NCBI GenBank assembly: GCA_023264995.1
Contig: JAHFUR010000020.1
Span: 16,634-80,633 of the forward strand
Source of the DNA: Acidimicrobiia bacterium
GTDB taxonomy: Bacteria > Actinomycetota > Acidimicrobiia > Acidimicrobiales > AC-14
Direction of reading: 5' to 3'
DNA length: 64,000 nucleotides
Shown: one piece after another, positions 57,818 to 64,000 of the stretch
Numbering within the stretch: the first letter of the stretch is position 1
Layout of the letters: every line of letters begins with the position of its first letter
Translations under genes and position numbers: made by a program
The notes under the pieces: model-generated
Databases searched by the model: none
The model's input: only the letters and a program-made list of their open reading frames with translations
What the model was told of the DNA's origin: nothing

Positions 57818-58684
57818 ATGGCATGGGAGCAAGAAGCCTTCGTGCGGTCGCTTGGCGCGCTGTCGTCCAACACGGTCGACGCCTACCGGCGCGACGTCCG
57901 CGATTTCGTGGTGTGGGCCGAGCGGGCTCAGTTGTCTGGCCCGGCCGAGGTCGACCATCTGGTCCTGCGCCGCTACCTCAGCTACCTCACCACCCGGCGC
58001 CTGGCCAAGCGTTCGGTCGCCCGCAAGGCCGCGGCCCTCCGGCGCTATTTCGGCTGGCTCTCCCGCACCGGCGCGTTGCCCTCGGACCCGTCGCGCCGGC
58101 TCTCGGGCCCCTCGGGTGAGGGGCGGCTGCCGCACGTCCTCAAGCTCGACGAGCTCGACACCCTCCTGGCCGAGGGCCCCGACGAGGGGCCGGTCGGCCG
58201 GCGGGACCGGGCCGTGGTCGAGCTGCTCTACGGGAGCGGCCTGCGCGTGGGCGAGCTGTGCGGGTTGCGGCCCGCCGACGTGGACCTCGTGCAGGGGAAG
58301 GTCATGGTGTGGGGCAAGGGGGCCAAGCAGCGCCAGCTCCCCATGAGCGAGGCGTCGGTCGACGCGGTCCGCATCTGGGCCGAGACGGGGCGGGCGACGA
58401 TGGTCGGCCCCCACTCCCCGGCCGACGCACTGTTCGTGAACCGGCGGGGCCACCGCCTCACCCCGCGCGACGTCCGGCGCATCCTCGACCGGCGGGCCTC
58501 CTCGCCCACGCACCCCCACGCGCTACGGCACACCTTCGCCACCCACCTGCTCGACGGAGGGGCTGACCTCCGTGCCGTCCAAGAGCTCCTGGGCCACGAG
58601 GACTTGGCGACGACCCAGTTGTACACTCATGTCAGCAAGGAGCGGCTGCGTACCGTGTACGAAGCCACTCACCCCCGAGCCTAG
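57818..58684 (+). CDS. xerC: Tyrosine recombinase XerC
   Basis: Encodes 288 residues from ATG 57818 (GAGGGCC upstream); the track-long frame adds 14 atypical residues. Catalytic residues of the tyrosine recombinase family are all visible: Arg in G-L-R-V-G-E-L, Lys in G-K-G-A-K-Q-R, H-A-L-R-H-T-F, L-G-H-E-D-L and nucleophile Tyr in Q-L-Y-T-H-V. The SAM-like N-terminal domain spans about 5-90. In a chromosomal dprA-xerC-whiG context it serves dimer resolution rather than an integron or phage. Confidence 0.92.
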   Translation: MAWEQEAFVRSLGALSSNTVDAYRRDVRDFVVWAERAQLSGPAEVDHLVLRRYLSYLTTRRLAKRSVARKAAALRRYFGWLSRTGALPSDPSRRLSGPSGEGRLPHVLKLDELDTLLAEGPDEGPVGRRDRAVVELLYGSGLRVGELCGLRPADVDLVQGKVMVWGKGAKQRQLPMSEASVDAVRIWAETGRATMVGPHSPADALFVNRRGHRLTPRDVRRILDRRASSPTHPHALRHTFATHLLDGGADLRAVQELLGHEDLATTQLYTHVSKERLRTVYEATHPRA

Positions 58685-58690
58685 GAGCGC

Positions 58691-59470
58691 GTGGAACCCC
58701 AATCGGCCGCCATCACCAAGCTCTGGGAGGACTTCAAGGCCAGGGGCTCGATGGACGACCGCAACCGCCTCGTCGTCCACTACTCGCCGCTGGTGAAGTA
58801 CGTCGCCGGCCGTCTGTCCGCCGGTCTTCCCAACAGCATCGAGCAGGCCGACCTGGTCAGCTACGGCATGTTCGGCCTGATCGACGCCATCAACAAGTTC
58901 GAGCCGGCCCGCGGCTTCAAGTTCGAGACCTACGCCATGTCCCGGATCCGGGGCTCGATCATCGACGAGCTGCGCTCCATCGACTGGGTGCCCCGCTCGC
59001 TGCGGGCCAAGGCCCGGGCCGTCGAGAAGGTGTACACCAAGCTCGAGCACGAGCTGCTGCGCACGCCCACCGACGCCGAGGTGGCCGAGGAGCTGGGTAC
59101 CACCGAGGAGGAGCTGCAGAACGTCTTCACCCAGATCTCCTTCTTCGGCCTGGTGGCCCTGGAGGAGACGGTGTCGGTCGGCGCCGACCGCAGCGAATCG
59201 GTCACCCTGGGCGACACCATCCCCGACGCCGGCCTCGGACCGGTGGGCGCCTTCGAGGTCGAGGAGACCAAGCAGATCCTGGCCCAGGCCCTCAACCGCT
59301 TGCCCGAGCGGGAGAAGATCGTCCTCACCCTCTACTACTACGAAGGCCTGACGCTGGGTGAGATCGGCGGGATCCTCGGGATCACCGAGAGCCGGGTGTG
59401 CCAGATCCACACCAAGGCCGTGATCCAGCTCCGCTCGAAGCTGGCCGAGCCCCAGCGGGAGCCCGCCTAG
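58691..59470 (+). CDS. whiG: WhiG/FliA-type sigma factor
   Basis: Encodes 259 residues from GTG 58691 (TAGGAGC upstream), with regions 2 (L-V-V-H-Y-S-P-L-V-K-Y-V-A-G-R-L ... Y-G-M-F-G-L-I-D-A-I), 3 and 4 (L-P-E-R-E-K-I-V-L-T-L-Y-Y-Y-E-G-L-T-L-x-E-I-G-G-I-L-G-I-T-E-S-R-V). WhiG commits Streptomyces aerial hyphae to sporulation; FliA drives flagella. No flagellar gene is seen here, so a developmental or conserved-lineage role is more likely. Placement before rpsB is typical of actinobacteria. Confidence 0.93.
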   Translation: MEPQSAAITKLWEDFKARGSMDDRNRLVVHYSPLVKYVAGRLSAGLPNSIEQADLVSYGMFGLIDAINKFEPARGFKFETYAMSRIRGSIIDELRSIDWVPRSLRAKARAVEKVYTKLEHELLRTPTDAEVAEELGTTEEELQNVFTQISFFGLVALEETVSVGADRSESVTLGDTIPDAGLGPVGAFEVEETKQILAQALNRLPEREKIVLTLYYYEGLTLGEIGGILGITESRVCQIHTKAVIQLRSKLAEPQREPA

Positions 59471-59574
59471 CCCCCTCAATCCCCTCTGGCGCTGTCTCAC
59501 CCCCTGCGGTACAGTGCCATGTCGTCCCGCCCCGCCGTCGTGGCTGAGCGGGCCGAGCGCCCGGCGCACCCTTC

Positions 59575-59602
59575 CCCCCAACGGTTCACCCGTTCCTGGG
59601 GG
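59575..59602 (+). promoter_or_regulatory. Hairpin covering the ribosome site of the LytM-lipase gene
   Basis: CCCCC (59575-59579) and AACGG (59580-59584) pair with CCGTT (59590-59594) and GGGGG (59598-59602), with a five-base loop and a three-base bulge. The GGGGG is the only ribosome site before ATG 59608, so the fold could hide it. Confidence 0.35.
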
Positions 59603-59607
59603 TCCAC

Positions 59608-61269
59608 ATGCGCCGGTTGGCCGTCGCGCTGGCCACGTTCGTCGTGCTCGTCACGGCCTCGCCTGCCCATGCCGCACCACCGCCGCCGGCGGCGGTCACC
59701 TACCGGCCACCGGTCGACGCACCGATCGTCGACCCGTTCCGGCCGCCCCCGGAGAACTGGAACGCCGGCAACCGGGGCATCGAGTACGCCACCACCCCGG
59801 GCACCCCGGTCGGTGCCGCGGCGGCGGGAGAGGTCGTCTTCGCCGGCCCGGTGGCCGAGGAGCTCCACGTCGTTGTCCTTCACGCCGACGGGTTGCGCAC
59901 CAGCTACTCCTTCCTGGCGTCGATCGCGGTCCACCGGGGCGAGACCGTCCGCCAGGGCCAGACGGTCGGCACCACCAAGGACCGGTTCCACTTCGGTGTT
60001 CGGGCGGGCGATGCCTATCTCGACCCGGCCCTGCTGTTCACCGGCGGCCCGCCGCAGGTCTACCTGGTCCCGGAGGAGCAGCGCCGGCCCCAGACCGAGG
60101 CCCAGGAGCGGGCCGGCGTGGCCCGGATGGTCCAGGGGTGGGGGTCGCGGGCGCTGGCCGGCGGCGCGGCCGCCATCGGCTGGGCCAAGGACCGGGGCGT
60201 CGAGGCCGTCGGGGGTGAGGTCGCCGACCGGCTCGACGAGCTGCGGGGCGCCATCCGCTTCGCCAAGGAGAACCAGCCCATCACCCACGTGGCCCGGTTC
60301 GCCATCGCCGCCCACGAGTGGTGGGGGTCGCGGGCGACCTGCACGCCGGCGTCCGTTGCCCCGCCGCCCCTGCCCGAGCGGCACATGGCCGTGATGGTGG
60401 GCGGTCTGGGGTCGACGTCCGAAGGGGACTCGATCGACACGGTCGACACCGCCGGCCTCGGCTACGCCCGCGACGATGTCGTCCGCTACTCCTACCTGGG
60501 CGGTACGACCGGCGAGCACCCCTACGCGCCCACCGACACCACTGCCGACATCCACCAGTCGGCCAAGCACCTCCGCGAGCTGCTCCAGCGGGTGGCGGCT
60601 GCGCACCCGGGGGTGCCGATCGACGTCATCGCCCACAGCCAGGGGGGGATCGTCGCTCGCACCGCCCTCACTGACGAGGTCGACGGGCACGACCCGCGGC
60701 TCCCGGCGGTGCAGTCGCTCATCACCCTGAGCAGCCCGCACCGGGGGGCGCCGATCGGCACCCTCGCCACCATGGTCGGCCACACGACCGCCGGCGAGGC
60801 GGCCGAGACCGCCCTGCACGCGGTGCTCGCCGACAAGGTCGACCCGCGGGGCAGCTCGGTCGCCCAGTTGGCCGAGGAGTCCGCCTTCATGGCCGCGCTG
60901 AACGACCGGCCCCTCCCGGCCGGCCTACGGGTCACCTCCATCGGGGCCCGGGAGGACTGGATGGTCCCGGCCGGCGTGACCAAGCTCGACGGCGCCAACA
61001 ACGTCACCGTCTCGGCCCCCGGCCACCTCCTGGAGCACTCCGCCATGCCGGGCGCGCCGCAGACGCAGCGGGAGATCGCCCTCGGGCTGGCCGGGATGGC
61101 GCCGACCTGCCAGAGCTTCGCCGACTTCGCCGCCGACGCGGTGGTCTCCGATGCCATCCGCTCGGCGGAGAGCGGCGGTGCTGCCGCCCTGTGGGCGGGC
61201 GGGCACTACCTCGACCGAGGTGCGTCCGAGGCCCTACCCACCCCCACCGTCCCCCGGAGGACCGACTGA
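59608..61269 (+). CDS. Degenerate LytM/M23 domain fused to an alpha/beta hydrolase, exported
   Basis: Encodes 553 residues. A Sec signal peptide (MRRLAVALATFVVLVTASPA, cleavage near Ala23) is followed by an M23-like barrel, about 35-145. Its zinc ligands are largely lost: the H-x3-D motif reads N55-R-G-I-E59 and the H-x-H motif R126-F-H128, so peptidase activity is unlikely, as in EnvC-type activators. A helical linker follows, then an alpha/beta hydrolase (about 255-500) with nucleophile Ser344 in A-H-S-Q-G-G and a late His in P-G-H-L-L-E-H. It sits between whiG and a lipoprotein gene. It may bind cell wall and cut an ester. Confidence 0.85.
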   Translation: MRRLAVALATFVVLVTASPAHAAPPPPAAVTYRPPVDAPIVDPFRPPPENWNAGNRGIEYATTPGTPVGAAAAGEVVFAGPVAEELHVVVLHADGLRTSYSFLASIAVHRGETVRQGQTVGTTKDRFHFGVRAGDAYLDPALLFTGGPPQVYLVPEEQRRPQTEAQERAGVARMVQGWGSRALAGGAAAIGWAKDRGVEAVGGEVADRLDELRGAIRFAKENQPITHVARFAIAAHEWWGSRATCTPASVAPPPLPERHMAVMVGGLGSTSEGDSIDTVDTAGLGYARDDVVRYSYLGGTTGEHPYAPTDTTADIHQSAKHLRELLQRVAAAHPGVPIDVIAHSQGGIVARTALTDEVDGHDPRLPAVQSLITLSSPHRGAPIGTLATMVGHTTAGEAAETALHAVLADKVDPRGSSVAQLAEESAFMAALNDRPLPAGLRVTSIGAREDWMVPAGVTKLDGANNVTVSAPGHLLEHSAMPGAPQTQREIALGLAGMAPTCQSFADFAADAVVSDAIRSAESGGAAALWAGGHYLDRGASEALPTPTVPRRTD

Positions 61270-62408
61270 TGAACCGAACCATTTCCGTGCTGGTCGCCCT
61301 GCTGATGGCCAGCCTCTCGGGGTGCCGCTCGCCGGGTCGCACCGCGCCGGTGCCGGCGACAGGAGCCCCGGCTCCGCCGGCCGCGCCGACCACAGCTACG
61401 GCCGACGAGGTGCGGGCCGCCGGCCTGGCCTGGAACTGGGAGGCCCCCCCGCCGGCGTCGACCGGGATGCCGGCGGCCGACGACCGCGACGTGGCCTTCA
61501 CCTACGGGCACGACCACCTCGTCGTGCTCGATGCCGGCGGCCGGCGCCGGTGGGAGGCCGCCCGCCTCGGGCTGCGCGACGTCGCCCCCCGCCTCACCCC
61601 GAACCTGGTGGTGGCCGCGGCCGACGACGGCCTGGTGGCCTTCCGTCGGGCCGACGGCACCAAAGTGTGGGACACAGTGGTCGGGGCGCGGGCCAACACC
61701 CCGGTGGTGATCGGGGGCCTGGCCGTCACCTCCACCTGGGAAGGCCAGCTCCTCGGTGTGGGCCTGGCCGACGGGCGGGTGGTGTGGAGAATGCCGATGC
61801 CGGGCGGTTCGGTCGGCCCGCCGGCATCCGACGGGACCGCCGTGGTCGTGACCTGGCAGCGCGAAGACGCCAGGGTTGCGGGCGCACTGGCCGCCGAGGG
61901 CGCCACCGGGCGCCAGCGCTGGGCGGTGGCGGTCGAACCGGGCGGGGTCGGCGGGCCAGCGGTGATGCCCGACGGGGCGGTGGTGTTCGTCGGCGGCGAC
62001 CTGTTCGCCCACGCCCTCGACCTGGCCGACGGCCGGGAGCGTTGGCGGGCCCAGCTCCGAGGCGCGGGGTCGCCCGAGGTGCCGCCGGTGGCCGTCGGGC
62101 CGGCGTCGGTGCTGGTCGCCCATCGGCTGGGCGGGCTCGACCTGCTCGACACCGCCAGCGGCCGGCGCCAGTGGCAGCTGGCGACCGACGGGATCGCCGT
62201 GCGGGGCGGGCCGGTTGTCGGGCCCGCCGGCTCGTTCGCCTTCCCGCTCGACGACGGGCGCATGGTGCTGGCCGGCCCGGCGCGGCCCACCGAGTTCCGC
62301 CAGGCCCCCAACCGCATCAGCGGGCTGGCGGCCGGGCCGGGTGGCCTGCTCGTCGCGGCCACCCGGGGCGCGGCCGTGAATACGGTCCAGGCCACCCCCT
62401 CCTGGTGA
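61269..62408 (+). CDS. Beta-propeller (PQQ-like) lipoprotein
   Basis: Encodes 379 residues from ATG 61269, one base into the previous stop (TGATG), after GGAGGA. Lipobox L-S-G-C19. The mature protein has six or so repeats of the form L-x-A-x-D-G-x3-W...V (L-V-V-L-D-A-G-G-R-R-R-W, V-A-F-R-R-A-D-G-T-K-V-W, G-V-G-L-A-D-G-R-V-V-W, A-L-D-L-A-D-G-R-E-R-W, D-T-A-S-G-R-R-Q-W) as in PQQ-like/BamB propellers, with no enzyme motif. Probably translated with the LytM-lipase gene; perhaps its partner at the cell surface. Confidence 0.85.
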   Translation: MNRTISVLVALLMASLSGCRSPGRTAPVPATGAPAPPAAPTTATADEVRAAGLAWNWEAPPPASTGMPAADDRDVAFTYGHDHLVVLDAGGRRRWEAARLGLRDVAPRLTPNLVVAAADDGLVAFRRADGTKVWDTVVGARANTPVVIGGLAVTSTWEGQLLGVGLADGRVVWRMPMPGGSVGPPASDGTAVVVTWQREDARVAGALAAEGATGRQRWAVAVEPGGVGGPAVMPDGAVVFVGGDLFAHALDLADGRERWRAQLRGAGSPEVPPVAVGPASVLVAHRLGGLDLLDTASGRRQWQLATDGIAVRGGPVVGPAGSFAFPLDDGRMVLAGPARPTEFRQAPNRISGLAAGPGGLLVAATRGAAVNTVQATPSW

Positions 62409-62419
62409 GGGTGGCCGCC

Positions 62420-63025
62420 TCAGACCTGGGGGAGCTGGAGCCCCTCCATGCGGTCCCGCTTGAGCTCGTAGACGGCGCCGGCCGAGGCCATGGTCACGAA
62501 CGCGTCCCAGAGGTCGAGGGCGGCCTGGCCCTCCGGCTTGTGGGAGAGCACCGGCCCGAAGAAGGCCCGGTCGGGCGCCGTTTCGAGAGCGATGGTGGGC
62601 GAGGCGGCGGTGGAGCCGCACAGGTCGGCCGCCTCCAGCATCGACAGCTCGATGGCCCGGTCCCAGCCGCGGTCGGAGAAGGCGCCGGCCAGCGCGGGGT
62701 CGATGCCGGCGCCGGCCAGCGCGTCCGGCACGTGCATGGGCCAGTCGCCGTGGAAGAGCTCCCGGGCGGCACCGGCGTAGAAGTCACCGATGGCCGGCTG
62801 GGGCACGCCGGCGTCGCGGGCCGCCTCCACCACCCGGAGGACGTCGTGGGCGCTCTCGGCCCGCTCCTTGTACTGCTTCGGCACATCGGCGCAGCCGTTG
62901 AGCAGGGTGAGGCTGAAGCTGCGCCAGTGGATGTCGAGGTCGCGTTGGGGGGCCACCTCCAGCAGCCATCGCGACGTGACCCACGTCCAGGGGCAACCGG
63001 GGTGGAACCAGAAGTCGACTCGCAC
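62420..63025 (-). CDS. DsbA-fold oxidoreductase, Rv2466c-like, with one active-site Cys
   Basis: Encodes 201 residues from GTG 63023-63025 (GAGGGAGAA upstream). The D-F-W-F-H-P-G-C-P-W start, the T-S-R-W-L-L-E-V-A helix, the F-F-G-P-V-L-S segment and the E-L-K-R-D-R end match the mycothiol-linked nitroreductase/thiol oxidoreductase Rv2466c of Mycobacterium tuberculosis, as I know it. That protein has C-P-W-C; here the motif is C11-P-W-T14, so only a monothiol mechanism would be possible. Convergent with the propeller gene. Confidence 0.86.
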   Translation of the reverse strand: MRVDFWFHPGCPWTWVTSRWLLEVAPQRDLDIHWRSFSLTLLNGCADVPKQYKERAESAHDVLRVVEAARDAGVPQPAIGDFYAGAARELFHGDWPMHVPDALAGAGIDPALAGAFSDRGWDRAIELSMLEAADLCGSTAASPTIALETAPDRAFFGPVLSHKPEGQAALDLWDAFVTMASAGAVYELKRDRMEGLQLPQV

Positions 63026-63087
63026 GGTGTTCTCCCTCTTTGCGGCCCCGCTGAGCCGAGGCGAGGGTAAGGATAGAGTGGCGCAAC

Positions 63088-63145
63088 CGCCCTTCCGGGC
63101 GTGCCCGTTCCCCTGCCCGCTGTCCCACGGTCGCCCTTCGGGGCG
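63088..63145 (+). promoter_or_regulatory. Two tetraloop hairpins in the rpsB leader
   Basis: CGCCC-TTCC-GGGCG (63088-63101) and CGCCC-TTCG-GGGCG (63132-63145) are perfect five-base stems with stable tetraloops, 30 bases apart, upstream of rpsB. Leaders of rpsB are often autoregulated by S2; whether this one is cannot be told from sequence. Confidence 0.4.
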
Positions 63146-63187
63146 TGGCGGCCAGGGTTCGCCAACCGATGGGAGAGGAGAACACGC

Positions 63188-64000
63188 GTGGCTGTCGTCA
63201 CCATGAAGCAACTGCTCGAGGCCGGGGTCCACTTCGGTCACCAGACCCGCCGCTGGAACCCGAAGATGAAGCGGTTCATCTTCGGCGAGCGCAACGGCAT
63301 CTACATCATCGACCTGAACCAGACCCTGGTACGGATCGAGTCGGCGTACACCTTCGTCCGCGACATGGCGGCCAACGGCGGCACCATCCTGTTCGTCGGC
63401 ACCAAGAAGCAGACCCAGGACCCGATCGCCAACGCGGCCAACAAGTGCGGTATGCCGTACGTCAACGAGCGCTGGCTGGGCGGGATGCTGACCAACTTCA
63501 CCACCATCAGCGCCCGGGTGAAGAAGATGCAGGAGTACGAGCGCATGAAGGCGGCCGGCGACTTCGAGGCCATGCCGAAGAAGGAGGCGCTCATCCTCAG
63601 CCGCGAGCTGGAGAAGCTGCAGCGCAACCTGGGCGGCATCCGTGGCCTATCCCGCATGCCCGACGCGGTGTTCATCATCGACACCAAGAAGGAGCACATC
63701 GCCGTCACCGAGGCCAACAAGCTCGGCATGCCGATCGTGGCCGTCGTCGACACCAACTGCGACCCGGACCTGATCCAGTACGTCATCCCTGGCAACGACG
63801 ACGCCATCCGGGCCGGCACGCTGATGTGCCGGGTCATCTCCGACGCGGTCGAGGAGGGCCGGTTCATCGCCTCCCGCAAGAACGCCGGCGCCAAGGCCGC
63901 CGCCGGGGCGTCGATGGCCCGCCCGCCGGCGCCGGCCGCCCCGGCGCCGCTCGACCCCGAGGCCGAGGCCCGTCGCACCCAGCAGCAGGCCGAGGCCCGG
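63188..64000 (+). CDS. rpsB: 30S ribosomal protein S2 (3' end beyond window)
   Basis: Encodes at least 271 residues from GTG 63188, after GGGAGAGGAG; the frame is open to the window edge. [36 protein letters not shown] and [15 protein letters not shown] are S2 hallmarks. Beyond residue 235 it has an Ala/Pro/Arg-rich tail typical of actinobacterial S2. tsf probably follows outside the window. Confidence 0.95.
   Translation, partial: MAVVTMKQLLEAGVHFGHQTRRWNPKMKRFIFGERNGIYIIDLNQTLVRIESAYTFVRDMAANGGTILFVGTKKQTQDPIANAANKCGMPYVNERWLGGMLTNFTTISARVKKMQEYERMKAAGDFEAMPKKEALILSRELEKLQRNLGGIRGLSRMPDAVFIIDTKKEHIAVTEANKLGMPIVAVVDTNCDPDLIQYVIPGNDDAIRAGTLMCRVISDAVEEGRFIASRKNAGAKAAAGASMARPPAPAAPAPLDPEAEARRTQQQAEAR

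Noticed and set aside
57818..58684. Tyrosine recombinase as evidence for a mobile element
   Set aside because: It lies in the conserved dprA-xerC-whiG-rpsB order, with no attachment-site repeats or phage genes nearby.

Overview
The window comes from the chromosome of a high-GC Gram-positive bacterium. A WhiG/FliA-type sigma factor, a DUF2469 gene, mycothiol S-conjugate amidase (mca), a homologue of the mycothiol-linked oxidoreductase Rv2466c, SARP, RskA and twin-arginine proteins, and many GTG/TTG starts with ATGA/GTGA overlaps all point to Actinobacteria. My inference, not proven here, is a deep actinobacterial lineage such as Acidimicrobiia. No rRNA, tRNA, CRISPR array, insertion sequence or prophage was seen, and no gene-free gap exceeds about 300 bases.

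Region 1 (about 1-19.3 kb) is an accessory, probably catabolic region dominated by SnoaL/NTF2-like fold domains: 17 domains in 13 proteins, several fused in tandem or joined to an SDR dehydrogenase or a cupin. Between them lie two NmrA-like NAD(P)-binding proteins, an SRPBCC protein, a glyoxalase-fold protein, a DJ-1/PfpI protein, a GMC flavin oxidoreductase, a ThDP-dependent decarboxylase/acetolactate-synthase-like enzyme and an MMPL exporter. The substrate is unknown; the pattern suggests oxidation, C-C cleavage and cyclisation or hydration of a polycyclic or ester-containing compound. A five-gene SnoaL operon (11317 to 8485, minus strand) has a well-formed promoter overlapped by an inverted repeat.

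Region 2 (19.4-33 kb) holds a PsiE-like protein, an ion channel, mca with a duplicated start region, an SCP2 protein, two ferritin-like exported proteins, a membrane protein, a cupredoxin lipoprotein, an internally duplicated lipoprotein, an ECF sigma/RskA-type anti-sigma pair, a YdjC-like deacetylase, a DUF1059 gene with an in-frame TGA at its first conserved Cys, a nuclease, a PAP2 phosphatase and a RecB-like nuclease.

Region 3 (33-45.3 kb) is sulfur assimilation plus regulators: sulfite/nitrite reductase, a HemD-like protein and an Rrf2 regulator in one operon; a large SARP-ATPase regulator preceded by a membrane protein whose promoter carries three 11-bp-phased repeats; a VapBC pair; a sulfonate-type ABC importer; and overlapping cysC-cysH.

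Region 4 (45.3-51.8 kb) has a TPR-like protein, a DUF72 protein, an SGNH hydrolase with an FtsX/LolD-type ABC system, and two tandem paralogous four-Cys lipoproteins.

Region 5 (51.9-64 kb) is a conserved housekeeping block: trmD, rplS, lepB, DUF2469, UPF0102, rpiB, comM-like, dprA, xerC, whiG, a degenerate LytM-lipase fusion, a beta-propeller lipoprotein, the Rv2466c-like protein and the start of rpsB.
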